Assembly (NCBI GenBank): GCA_947494805.1
Contig: CANLWK010000002.1
Span: forward strand, 930,001-994,000
Source: an uncultured Croceitalea sp.
GTDB taxonomy: Bacteria > Bacteroidota > Bacteroidia > Flavobacteriales > Flavobacteriaceae
Length of the DNA: 64,000 bases
Reading direction: 5' to 3'
The notes beneath the pieces are model-generated. The model did no database searches and had not been told where the DNA came from. It saw only the letters and a program-made list of their open reading frames with translations. How positions within the stretch are numbered: position 1 is the first letter of the stretch; the number at the start of each line of letters is the position of its first letter. Position numbers and translations under genes: made by a program. Positions 9,193-17,001 of the stretch are shown piece by piece.

Positions 9193-9223
9193 TGTTGTGA
9201 AGTGACGTCTCTTTGTTGTCAGC
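9193..9223 (-). promoter_or_regulatory. Repeat pair A (TGTTGTGA / TGTTGTCA, 21 bp apart)
   Basis: Plus-strand TGTTGTGAAG begins at 9193 and TGTTGTCAGC at 9214. The spacing of 21 bp matches pairs B and C. It lies just after the response-regulator terminator and before candidate small RNA A. Confidence 0.5.
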
Positions 9224-9244
9224 CTATCATAAATTAGAGGTCAA

Positions 9245-9278
9245 CAAAAAAGGCACACCAAAAACAGGTATGCCTTTT
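9245..9278 (-). terminator. Terminator after the LytTR regulator gene
   Basis: Minus-strand stem AAAGGCATACC / GGTGTGCCTTT with a seven-base loop and a T run, starting about 20 bases after the regulator stop codon. Confidence 0.75.
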
Positions 9279-9298
9279 GAATTAGATTGTACTAAATC

Positions 9299-10054
9299 TT
9301 ATGAGTTCATTGACGAAATAATAAACTCTTTAAAATCTTTTGAAATCGGAATCAAGGTATTGTTGATCATAATATCCTTAGAATTGATAGCATCAATATG
9401 ATCTACGTTTACAATGTACGACTTATGAGCTCTGTAAAATTTGTTCTTCGGAAGCTTTTCTAAGTAATCTTTAAGTGGGGAGCGCACCAAGAACTTTTTA
9501 TCAACAGTATTCACCTCTAAATAAACATTGTCAGCTTTTATAAATTGAATATCCCCGAACTGTATTCGGTAATACAAGTGTTGCTTCTTAACAAAAATTG
9601 AGTCTTTAAGTACCGAATTTGACATAAAACTATCACCTTCATTACCTGCAATTTCTTTGCTATCGGCCTTCTTTGCGTAATTAAAGTTAGATAGTGCTAT
9701 CTCTATAGAGGTGTATAGATCTTGTTGTTCAAAAGGCTTGACCAAATAACCATCAGGTTTGACAGTTTTAGCATTTTCAACGGTGGCCTTGTCCGAGTTT
9801 GAAGTCACAAAAATGAAAGGAATGTTGTACGCATCTCGAATATGCTTACCTAAGTCGATTCCTGTTTTGTCAGAGGCAAGAATAATATCAATAAGTACCA
9901 GGTCAACATGATTGTTTTTTAGTACTTCTACTGCTTGCTCATAAACGATTACGTTGTCAACTACTTCGTAACCAATCTCCTCTAGCATGGATTGCATGTC
10001 ATCAGCTATGATAACATTATCCTCAACGATTAGTATTTTGATGGGGTGTTCCAA
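9299..10054 (-). CDS. LytTR family response regulator
   Basis: 251 residues: receiver domain (acidic pocket Glu11-Asp12, phospho-acceptor Asp56 in VLIDIILAS, switch Thr/Ser in FVTSNSD, Lys in YLVKPF) and a C-terminal LytTR DNA-binding domain (YRIQFGDIQFIKADNVYLEV through FYRAHKSYIVN). It starts with TTG; an in-frame TAA just upstream leaves no ATG. A -7 box TAATTTTG (minus strand) lies at 10086-10093 across the menA stop codon, so the gene can be transcribed separately from menA. It is the likely partner of the HisKA_2 kinase encoded next downstream, and the probable binder of the TGTTGTGAA repeats between them. Confidence 0.92.
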   Translation of the reverse strand: MEHPIKILIVEDNVIIADDMQSMLEEIGYEVVDNVIVYEQAVEVLKNNHVDLVLIDIILASDKTGIDLGKHIRDAYNIPFIFVTSNSDKATVENAKTVKPDGYLVKPFEQQDLYTSIEIALSNFNYAKKADSKEIAGNEGDSFMSNSVLKDSIFVKKQHLYYRIQFGDIQFIKADNVYLEVNTVDKKFLVRSPLKDYLEKLPKNKFYRAHKSYIVNVDHIDAINSKDIMINNTLIPISKDFKEFIISSMNS

Positions 10055-10085
10055 AATCAGCTTGGTTTTAGACAGTTATAGCAAT

Positions 10086-10093
10086 CAAAATTA
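10086..10093 (-). promoter_or_regulatory. -7 box for the LytTR regulator
   Basis: TAATTTTG on the minus strand, 31 bases before the TTG start and overlapping the menA stop. It fits TANNTTTG fully. Confidence 0.5.
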
Positions 10094-10999
10094 CAAAAAA
10101 TAATTAATTGCTAGGTAAAAGCTAAGTGCCACGGCAAAAGTACTGAGCGCCAATTTCTTTAATTCTGGGTCCAAAGACGCCGGTACTTTGGTCCGGACCA
10201 CTTTTAGTAAATGCAATAAAACAGGAGTGAAAAATAATAGACTTATCCATGCTTCCCAACCATACTTTGAGAAGAAAACACCAAAAAGCCAACATAAAAA
10301 AGCCGTTATCAAAAGAGCATAATGGTACTTTTTGCCCTTTTCAAAACCCATTTTGACCACTACTGTATTTTTGCCATGGTTTTGGTCTGAAACAACGTCT
10401 CTTAAGTTGTTTAGATTAAGTACGCCAGTACTCAACAAACCTATGGTCATTGCTGGTAAAATGTCTAAAAAATCAATGGTTTTTGTGTACAAGAATTTAG
10501 TTCCTAAAACAGCCAATATTCCAAAGAATATAAAAACGAAAACATCTCCCAAACCTTGATACCCATAGGGTGAAGATCCCATGGTATATTTCAGTGCCGC
10601 CCAAATACTCAAAATCCCCAAAACCATATATAGAATGATGTGCCTTAAGTTCTCAATACCAAAGGCGGTATACACCAATAAAACGGTCAAACAAAAACTG
10701 AGTGCAGCGCTAATAATAATACCTGCTAGCAGTTCGCCTTTGTCCAATGCTCCACTCTGTAATGCTCTTTGGGGACCTACCCTATCATCTGCATCGGTGC
10801 CCTTTACACCATCACCATAATCGTTGGCAAAGTTTGATGTGACCTGAAATGTAATTGTTGTCAAGATGGTCAACAAGAATATCTGCTTATTCTCAAAGCC
10901 TTCTGAACTGGCTAAAGCTGTGCCCACTAAAATTCCAGAAATTGATAAAGGTAGTGTGCGCAATCTGGCCGCACTCAACCAAGCTTTAAACTTGCCCAA
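10091..10999 (-). CDS. menA: 1,4-Dihydroxy-2-naphthoate polyprenyltransferase
   Basis: 302-residue UbiA-superfamily membrane protein with about eight to nine membrane segments. Both prenyl-diphosphate Asp-rich motifs are present: NDYGDGVKGTDADD at about 60-73 and NLRDVVSDQNHGKN at about 197-210. It attaches the isoprenoid tail to DHNA to give demethylmenaquinone. The start is TTG: the codon immediately before it is the TAG stop of the upstream gene in the same frame, so nothing earlier can be used. Stop and start are directly adjacent, pointing to coupled translation. Confidence 0.95.
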   Translation of the reverse strand: MGKFKAWLSAARLRTLPLSISGILVGTALASSEGFENKQIFLLTILTTITFQVTSNFANDYGDGVKGTDADDRVGPQRALQSGALDKGELLAGIIISAALSFCLTVLLVYTAFGIENLRHIILYMVLGILSIWAALKYTMGSSPYGYQGLGDVFVFIFFGILAVLGTKFLYTKTIDFLDILPAMTIGLLSTGVLNLNNLRDVVSDQNHGKNTVVVKMGFEKGKKYHYALLITAFLCWLFGVFFSKYGWEAWISLLFFTPVLLHLLKVVRTKVPASLDPELKKLALSTFAVALSFYLAINYFL

Positions 11000-11593
11000 C
11001 TAGTATGGGTCTTCTATTTGTACACGCTTGCCATCTTGGTATGATGCCACAAAAGCATCTTCAAAGCCCATATTTACAAGTTGCTGCCTAAAGGATCTCG
11101 CCTCTTCAATGGTTTCAAAGGTACCCAAAGAATAGGCGTAAAATGGATTCGTTTTCACAAAGAGGGTATTCGTCAGTGCCTCAGATGCTAGGGTTGCATT
11201 ATTTTCAACAAAGGACTTTACCTGTACCGAATACACCTTTTCTTTCTCTAAAAACTCTTTAGCTAGGTAAAACTCTTTGACCAAACTTAATTCTTGATTC
11301 TGTTCTTTTAAATTATCAATACGCGTTTTGATGGCATCTAAACTGTCAATAGAAACTAAAAGATTGTTTTGATTGGAGTTTGACGTACTCAGTCCGGCAG
11401 TGAATGAAGTAATGGCTAAAGTACCTACTAGAAACAGTGCCGTAATACCCACAAAGATATTACGCTGTAATTTTAGTTTTTTAAGGTCTTTGTTCTTGTA
11501 TTTTATTTGATCGAGCAGTCGCTCATTGATGATTTGAGACTTTTCAATATCCTTATGCAAATCCAACAAATCATTTTCTTCAATAAAGGGCAT
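11000..11593 (-). CDS. SPOR-like single-pass membrane protein
   Basis: 197 residues: a charged N-terminal helix, one membrane segment at about 47-67 (IFVGITALFLVGTLAITSFTAG), a coiled-coil stretch, then a C-terminal domain (VYSVQVKSF, YAYSLGTFETIEEARSFRQQL, GFEDAFVASYQDG) resembling the SPOR fold that binds denuded peptidoglycan. Orientation suggests a short cytoplasmic N-terminus and a periplasmic SPOR domain. It directly precedes menA with no spacer. A -7 box TACTTTTG (minus strand) lies at 11667-11674. Its connection with menaquinone is unclear. Confidence 0.75.
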   Translation of the reverse strand: MPFIEENDLLDLHKDIEKSQIINERLLDQIKYKNKDLKKLKLQRNIFVGITALFLVGTLAITSFTAGLSTSNSNQNNLLVSIDSLDAIKTRIDNLKEQNQELSLVKEFYLAKEFLEKEKVYSVQVKSFVENNATLASEALTNTLFVKTNPFYAYSLGTFETIEEARSFRQQLVNMGFEDAFVASYQDGKRVQIEDPY

Positions 11594-11666
11594 ATTTTCT
11601 AAGGATTGTTAGTTAGTATAACTTTCCAAATAAGTAGGCTTCAAAGAGATAGATTAGGGAACGTTA

Positions 11667-11674
11667 CAAAAGTA
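11667..11674 (-). promoter_or_regulatory. -7 box for the SPOR protein-menA unit
   Basis: Minus-strand TACTTTTG, a full match to TANNTTTG, about 73 bases before the ATG at 11593. It separates this unit from the upstream cvfB gene. Confidence 0.55.
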
Positions 11675-11744
11675 GGATATTTGCCGACACAAAAAAATAA
11701 TCCATTATGAAATTGTTATTTCTTTGGACGAACGACAAATACGA

Positions 11745-12581
11745 TTACTTTTCCACTAGTTGAATGCCATCTTCTTTAATCAAGATCTTTCTGTTTTTGT
11801 AGAGCACTCCCACCCCTTTTTTGAACGCTTTTTTACTCATTTGCAAGTAATCTTTTATCAATTCTGGGGGTGATTTATCATTGAGTGGAATAAACCCATC
11901 CGCTGCTTTTAATTTCTCATAAATGGTATTGGCCACCTCATCTAACATCTTCATTCCTATAGGTTGCAAAACAATATCGACCTTTCTATCATCTCGAACA
12001 TTCTTTACGTAACCTGTTAATGAAAGTCCGATTGAAAGCGGTTTGAATACGTCGCTAAAGAAAATCAAACCTTTGTACTTGTTCTCAATTATGACTTCCC
12101 ACCCCAGTTCAGTTTTTCTGCTCACTAAAATCTCAACCTCATCATTTACAGTGAAATCATGCTCTGTATTCTTCAGAAATTTATCCAACTTGGTAGAGCC
12201 CACCAATCTAAAACTCTGCTCATCTAAATAACAGTGCACCACATATCTATGTCCGGCTGTTAGGCGTGAATGCTGTTCTCTAAAGGGTACGAACAAATGC
12301 TTCTCTAGTCCCCAATCTAAAAACGCACCAATCTCATTGACCTCAACCACCTCAAGATAAGCGAATCCATTTCTGATTATTTTTGGCTTAAGTGTTGTGG
12401 CAATAGGCCGCTCTTGGTGATCTAAATAACAAAAAACGCTAAGCATATCATCAGGCCTTACGTCTTCAGGTACATACTTGTTCGGCAATAGAATTTCTGT
12501 ACCTTCATCATCGCCCAAAAAAAGACCAACGCTGGTACTTCTTAAAATCTTTAGTTCATTGTAATTACCCAATTCAATCAT
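11745..12581 (-). CDS. cvfB: CvfB/YitL-like S1 domain RNA-binding protein
   Basis: 278 residues from ATG 12581 (MIELGNYNELKILRST). Consecutive S1-like domains occupy about 1-210 (FLGDDEGTEILLPNKYVP, AFLDWGLEKHLFVPFREQ, then GLIFFSDVF), with a C-terminal winged-helix-like part (DKSPPELIKDYLQMSKKAFK). The family binds RNA and affects virulence gene expression in Firmicutes; its role here is unknown. Six more codons could be read upstream, but the -7 box TACTTTTG covers them, leaving only four bases before the ATG and implying a leaderless or nearly leaderless mRNA. Confidence 0.85.
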   Translation of the reverse strand: MIELGNYNELKILRSTSVGLFLGDDEGTEILLPNKYVPEDVRPDDMLSVFCYLDHQERPIATTLKPKIIRNGFAYLEVVEVNEIGAFLDWGLEKHLFVPFREQHSRLTAGHRYVVHCYLDEQSFRLVGSTKLDKFLKNTEHDFTVNDEVEILVSRKTELGWEVIIENKYKGLIFFSDVFKPLSIGLSLTGYVKNVRDDRKVDIVLQPIGMKMLDEVANTIYEKLKAADGFIPLNDKSPPELIKDYLQMSKKAFKKGVGVLYKNRKILIKEDGIQLVEK

Positions 12582-12585
12582 AGGG

Positions 12586-12593
12586 CAAAAGTA
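12586..12593 (-). promoter_or_regulatory. -7 box that fixes the cvfB start
   Basis: Minus-strand TACTTTTG four bases upstream of ATG 12581, inside the region an upstream start would need to translate. Confidence 0.55.
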
Positions 12594-12604
12594 CATCAAA
12601 AAAA

Positions 12605-12633
12605 AACCGCCCTCAGTTTGACCAAGGGCGGTT
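12605..12633 (-). terminator. Terminator after the DUF2853 gene
   Basis: Stem AACCGCCCT / AGGGCGGTT with an eleven-base loop; on the minus strand it is followed by nine T. It ends the menI-menF-menD-DUF2853 unit and isolates cvfB. Confidence 0.85.
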
Positions 12634-12654
12634 ATCGATAAATTTTAAGTTTTT

Positions 12655-12996
12655 CTAGTTGTAAACTGACTGTTTACCAAAATGTCTTGCCAATTGATAG
12701 TAGATAACAGCTCTATGCTTGTTCTTTTCAGAACGGCCATATTTATCGATTACACTGTTAATGGCATCCATCAATTCTGGCCCATCCGACATCCCCAATT
12801 TCTTCATCAAGAAGTTGTTTTTTACGGTTTCAAGCTCTTTGTCGTCGCTACCTGATACTTTTGAGGCATCTAAATTATAGATGGCCGGGCCCAAACCTAC
12901 AGTCACTTTCTTGAGCAAATCCATATCAGGGGTTTCCCCGAATTTAGACTTGATATCCTCAGCGTACTTCTCAATTAATTCGTCTCTCTTACTCAT
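12655..12996 (-). CDS. DUF2853 family protein
   Basis: 113 residues from ATG 12996 (MSKRDELIEKYAEDIKSKFG); an upstream start adding eight codons is less like the family as I recall it. Small, soluble, helical and rich in charged residues, with no signal peptide. DUF2853 has no known function. It follows menD after about 36 bp and ends in a strong terminator, so it is probably the last gene of the men unit. In related flavobacteria a DUF2853 gene sits next to menD and menB, from memory. Confidence 0.82.
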   Translation of the reverse strand: MSKRDELIEKYAEDIKSKFGETPDMDLLKKVTVGLGPAIYNLDASKVSGSDDKELETVKNNFLMKKLGMSDGPELMDAINSVIDKYGRSEKNKHRAVIYYQLARHFGKQSVYN

Positions 12997-13032
12997 AGTT
13001 GTTAGTGTTTTTATTATCAAATAATATTATGC

Positions 13033-14772
13033 CTAAGATATAAAATCAAAGTAATCAAGCAAAATTTTATTGTTCTGCTTTCTGGGCGTAGTTATTTCTA
13101 AAACCTTTGGTTTAGACGATATGCTGTAAAAAGTGGACAGCTCACCTTTTAGTGCTTCTGCAGTATTACATTTTTGGTATTCAAAACCAAACTGCAGGCA
13201 CAAGTGCTGTGCATTTTGTTGTTGAACCGTTTCAAAATAAGTTTCAAAATTTTCTGAACCATCATTGCCCGGTAATATTCTAAAGATTCCACCACCACCA
13301 TTGTTAATGAGAATGATTCTGAAATCATTTCTTAAATAATTGTTCCATAAGGCATTGCTATCATAGAAAAAACTGAGGTCTCCCGTTATCAACAATGTTG
13401 GCGCATTTTCATAAAAAGCTGCACCGACTGCCGTAGATGTAGAACCATCAATACCACTCGTACCACGGTTGCAAAATATTTTTAAGGTTGGATTGCTATT
13501 AAAGAGCTGGGCATAACGTACTGTAGAACTATTGGCCAGGTGTACTTGATATTTATCGGGAACTCCATCAAGAATGTCGTGAAACACTAAGAAATCTGAA
13601 AAGGGGATCTTAGCTAGATAAGCACCACGTTTTGCTTCGTACCGTTTCTTTACAGCGCTCCATTCTGAAAAGTATTCACTAAGTACGGGCTTGCCATCAC
13701 TTAAAAGTTCTGCTAAAAATCCATTCGCATCGGTCTTAAAATGATGAGTCAATGAAAAATAGGTATCATATGCTTTTATCTTATCAACATGCCAATGTTG
13801 TTTCGGTTGGTATTGGCGCAAAAAGGCCTTCACCTTTTTAGAGACTATCAATCCACCAAAGGTCAAGAGTATTTCGGGTTGCAGCGCCTTAAACAGCGTA
13901 TCTGAAGTGTTGGATTTTTCAATAGGAAAAATGATACTGTCAATACTCGCAAAAAAGTTAGGGTGGTGCAGATTTGATGTAGTTTCGGTCATAACAATCA
14001 CCGATGGATCATTCGCCAAAACATCTAAGAGGCTTTGTTCCACTTCATCTGGGTAATTGACCCCAACCAAAACAAGCTTTCTTTTGGCTTGCCCCCAAAG
14101 AGCTTTGAATTCGTACATATTAGCTACATCAGAAGACTTTGAAGACGTGGTAATTTCGTCAGACCATTCTTCTGTTATTAAGTCTTCAACATCATATAGT
14201 GGCTCTTCAAAAGGAACATTAATATGGACGGGCAAGTGCTTTTCTGTTGCACAGCTCAATGCCTTGCGCACCTCATCTTGATTATACGATAAAATCTCAT
14301 CTTGATGGATACCAAGCATATCAGGGGCGTAGCGCTCAATTCGTTCTTTCGCGTGTACAACATCGAGTTTCAGATTCGCTGAATACCCAATATGCCTTTG
14401 AAATACATGGTCTTGGCGAATAGTCTGGCCATCACCGACATCGATTTTATAAGGAGGCCTGTCGGCTGATATGACCACTAAAGGTATAGTGCTATAAAAC
14501 GCTTCCGAAATTGCAGGATAGTAGTTCAGCAGTGCACTACCAGAAGTACAAACCACTGCCACTGGCTGTTTTTGTTGTAACGCCATGCCTAAAGCAAAAA
14601 AAGCCGCGCTACGCTCATCTACTATACTAAAACATTTGAAAAACGAATCTTGGGTGAAACTTATGGTCAGCGGTGCACTGCGAGATCCCGGAGAGATTAC
14701 AATATTTTTTACACCATTGCCTTTACAGGCCGAAACGACTGTTTGAGCTGACGGAATGATTGATTGCTTCAT
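13033..14772 (-). CDS. menD: SEPHCHC synthase (MenD)
   Basis: 579-residue thiamine-diphosphate enzyme. The N-terminal domain has SPGSRSAPLT and ERSAAFFALGMAL, the ThDP Glu region. The C-terminal domain has NRGTSGIDGSTSTAVGAA and GDLSFFYDSNALWN with metal-binding Asp, then RIILINNGGGGIF. It joins isochorismate and 2-oxoglutarate in menaquinone synthesis. No MenH domain is fused. It is followed by DUF2853 and preceded by menF with 43 bases between. Confidence 0.96.
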   Translation of the reverse strand: MKQSIIPSAQTVVSACKGNGVKNIVISPGSRSAPLTISFTQDSFFKCFSIVDERSAAFFALGMALQQKQPVAVVCTSGSALLNYYPAISEAFYSTIPLVVISADRPPYKIDVGDGQTIRQDHVFQRHIGYSANLKLDVVHAKERIERYAPDMLGIHQDEILSYNQDEVRKALSCATEKHLPVHINVPFEEPLYDVEDLITEEWSDEITTSSKSSDVANMYEFKALWGQAKRKLVLVGVNYPDEVEQSLLDVLANDPSVIVMTETTSNLHHPNFFASIDSIIFPIEKSNTSDTLFKALQPEILLTFGGLIVSKKVKAFLRQYQPKQHWHVDKIKAYDTYFSLTHHFKTDANGFLAELLSDGKPVLSEYFSEWSAVKKRYEAKRGAYLAKIPFSDFLVFHDILDGVPDKYQVHLANSSTVRYAQLFNSNPTLKIFCNRGTSGIDGSTSTAVGAAFYENAPTLLITGDLSFFYDSNALWNNYLRNDFRIILINNGGGGIFRILPGNDGSENFETYFETVQQQNAQHLCLQFGFEYQKCNTAEALKGELSTFYSISSKPKVLEITTPRKQNNKILLDYFDFIS

Positions 14773-14815
14773 GCATTACAAAAATACGAACTGCCCAGAT
14801 GAAAACCGAAAGATA

Positions 14816-15871
14816 TCATAACAACCGAAGCATCGTCCTGCTTTTGTTTTGTGTCTCTGTCCACTCATCATTGACATTGGATCCGGCAGTAATACCGCCG
14901 CCAACATAAACAGATACTCCGCTGGGCTGCACTTGCATACATCTTAAGTTGACATACAACGAGCTCTTCTGTTCTATGTTCAGTTCACCCAAAAACCCGG
15001 TATAGAATTGTCGGTCATAGTGTTCATTGTTCAAAATGAACGTTTTAGCTTCTTCTTTGGGCAACCCGCAAACAGCTGATGTTGGATGTATTTTTTCTAT
15101 GATTTGCTTTAGACTGCTTTTTGCCCGAAGCAGGCCAGAAATATCTGTTTTCAAATGCCATAGCTGCCCAGCCATCACGGATTTGACCTTGGAAACTTGA
15201 ATGGAAGTCAAGTCCTTGCCCAATTGCGCAATTAAGAAATCTGTGACCATCTGTTGTTCTTCAAGTTCTTTTTCTGTCCAGTTTGGCTGTTCACCCTCTT
15301 GAAAAGGTAAAGTACCTGCCAGAGCGGTCGTGTATAGTTGATTGTTATCTATTCGCAACAATTGTTCGGGAGTAGCACCCAACCATGTTCCCACTTTAGG
15401 ATGGTGCCAGATATAACAAAATGCATTCTCGTAATTTGCCAAGGCCCTTGAAAAGACTGAAAGGGCAGCTACTTTTCTTTTAACCTGAATACACCTTGAA
15501 ACAATCACCTTGCGCAAGGCCCCATTTTTAATGGTTTGAATGGCCTTTGCAACCAAGTTTAAGTGAGCTTGTTCACCAATGTCATCTGCAACAATATCGC
15601 TATAGCTCAGCTTAGAAATCGCCTTAAAATCTGCTTTTAGGCATTCATCTGCACTTAGAACAATATTCTCGGATGCATTGTGAAAGGGCGCAAACAGAAA
15701 ACCGGAAGTGGTAAAATCAATTGAAGTGTAGAGTTTGGTATCCGCTTGAAAAACACCCTTGACCTTATCTGTATTGGGATGACGGTACAACACAAATGGA
15801 AGCCCTTGCTTCATGTGTGTATCCGCTTGGTTTAAAAGGGACTTAAAATCAATTGGTTTTTGGGAGTGCAA
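14816..15871 (-). CDS. menF: Isochorismate synthase
   Basis: 351-residue chorismate-binding enzyme, of a length usual for MenF/EntC forms. Characteristic stretches are VIVSRCIQV, WLGATPEQLLRI, TALAGTLPF, KELEEQQMVTDFI-like helix, HPTSAVCGLPK and YTGFLGEL near the C-terminus with VYVGGGITAGS. It opens the menaquinone branch by converting chorismate to isochorismate. The start overlaps the end of the thioesterase gene by 23 bp, so the two are probably translated together. Confidence 0.93.
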   Translation of the reverse strand: MHSQKPIDFKSLLNQADTHMKQGLPFVLYRHPNTDKVKGVFQADTKLYTSIDFTTSGFLFAPFHNASENIVLSADECLKADFKAISKLSYSDIVADDIGEQAHLNLVAKAIQTIKNGALRKVIVSRCIQVKRKVAALSVFSRALANYENAFCYIWHHPKVGTWLGATPEQLLRIDNNQLYTTALAGTLPFQEGEQPNWTEKELEEQQMVTDFLIAQLGKDLTSIQVSKVKSVMAGQLWHLKTDISGLLRAKSSLKQIIEKIHPTSAVCGLPKEEAKTFILNNEHYDRQFYTGFLGELNIEQKSSLYVNLRCMQVQPSGVSVYVGGGITAGSNVNDEWTETQNKSRTMLRLL

Positions 15872-16274
15872 TGGTCGTCAATTTGCAGTTGGAAATCAGT
15901 TCACCGGCCTCATTGGTCACTTTTATTTCCCAAAGCTGTGTTGTTCTTCCTTTATGAATAATAGCAGCTTTGGCATACACATAACCTTCTCGAACACCTT
16001 TCACATGGTTTGCAGCGATTTCAATACCCCGTACGAAGAATTCATTTCCATCCAAAAAAATATAAGATGCCGCACTACCAACACTTTCTGCAAGTGCAAC
16101 AGTGGCACCGCCATGCAAAACACCATCTGGTTGGTATACTTTTGAGGTCACGGGCATTTTTGCAGTTAAAAAATTCTCGCCAACATCAACATACTCAATG
16201 TCTAAAGTTTCCATTAATGTTCCTTTGCGAATCTGGTTACAAACAGAAAGTATTTTTTCTTTATGATTTTCCAT
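15849..16274 (-). CDS. menI: Hotdog-fold thioesterase, likely DHNA-CoA hydrolase
   Basis: 141-residue PaaI/MenI-type hotdog enzyme. The catalytic helix region reads GVLHGGATVALAESVGSAAS with the typical HGG motif and Glu, followed by EIAANHVKGVREGYVYAKA and GRTTQLWEIKVTNEAGELIS. Position as first gene of menI-menF-menD, overlapping menF, supports hydrolysis of 1,4-dihydroxy-2-naphthoyl-CoA rather than a general PaaI role. The -7 box TAATTTTA (minus strand, 16288-16295) is 13 bases upstream. Confidence 0.85.
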   Translation of the reverse strand: MENHKEKILSVCNQIRKGTLMETLDIEYVDVGENFLTAKMPVTSKVYQPDGVLHGGATVALAESVGSAASYIFLDGNEFFVRGIEIAANHVKGVREGYVYAKAAIIHKGRTTQLWEIKVTNEAGELISNCKLTTIALPKTN

Positions 16275-16287
16275 AGCTTAGTTTTGG

Positions 16288-16295
16288 TAAAATTA
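16288..16295 (-). promoter_or_regulatory. -7 box of the menI-menF-menD unit
   Basis: Minus-strand TAATTTTA, one mismatch to TANNTTTG, 13 bases before the menI ATG. Confidence 0.45.
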
Positions 16296-16335
16296 CGGAT
16301 TACTAATTCAAAATACAGTAAGGTTATTTCTTAAG

Positions 16336-17001
16336 ATGGACATTAAAAAACAATCGGTCACCTATACTACGACCAATACCTACGAAACATTGAATACGCT
16401 AGGCAATAAGACCGAAAATGTCTGGCTTGTATTGCATGGTATGGGTTATCTCTCACGATATTTTTTAAGGTACTTTGTGAAGTTAAATCCCGAAGAAAAC
16501 TATATTATAGCGCCCCAAGCGCCCTCAAAATATTATTTGAAAGATGATTTTAAACATGTGGGCGCAAGTTGGTTGACCAAAGAAGATACGCTGTTAGAAA
16601 CTGAAAACGTGCTGAACTATCTGAACGAGGTCTTACGGCATGAAAAAGAAATACTTGAAAAAAAACTGATCGTATTTGGGTTTTCACAAGGGGTGTCAAT
16701 CGCGATGCGATGGTTGGCGCAGCGAAAACTGCACTGCCAAACCTTAGTTTTGTACGCTGGAGGAATACCCAATGAGCTTAAAAAACAGGATTTTGAATTT
16801 CTCGATTTCTCAAAAACCAAAGTAAAAATAGTATATGGTAACAAAGACCATTACCTAACCCCAAAACGACTCTTAAGTGAGTATGAAAAAATAAATACGT
16901 TATTCGGTGAGCATGCCGAAATTATCAATTTTGAAGGCGGACACGAAATCAATGAAGCTATTCTCGAAAAAATAGCATCTGATTCCTCACTCGGGGTTTG
17001 A
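16336..17001 (+). CDS. Alpha/beta hydrolase (carboxylesterase/phospholipase type)
   Basis: 221 residues, no signal peptide. The nucleophile elbow is GFSQG at about 114-118, the acid is Asp in VYGNKDHYLT and the base is His in FEGGHEI. HGMG at about 35 is the oxyanion region. It resembles the YpfH/phospholipase-carboxylesterase group. Although divergent from a menaquinone operon lacking MenH, its motif spacing is not that of MenH, so I do not assign that function. Its end overlaps the convergent downstream gene by 15 bp. Confidence 0.85.
   Translation: MDIKKQSVTYTTTNTYETLNTLGNKTENVWLVLHGMGYLSRYFLRYFVKLNPEENYIIAPQAPSKYYLKDDFKHVGASWLTKEDTLLETENVLNYLNEVLRHEKEILEKKLIVFGFSQGVSIAMRWLAQRKLHCQTLVLYAGGIPNELKKQDFEFLDFSKTKVKIVYGNKDHYLTPKRLLSEYEKINTLFGEHAEIINFEGGHEINEAILEKIASDSSLGV

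Noticed and set aside
16336-17001. The alpha/beta hydrolase as the missing MenH
   Set aside because: It is divergent from the men unit, and its HGMG, GFSQG and late GGHE motifs fit the carboxylesterase/phospholipase group rather than MenH.
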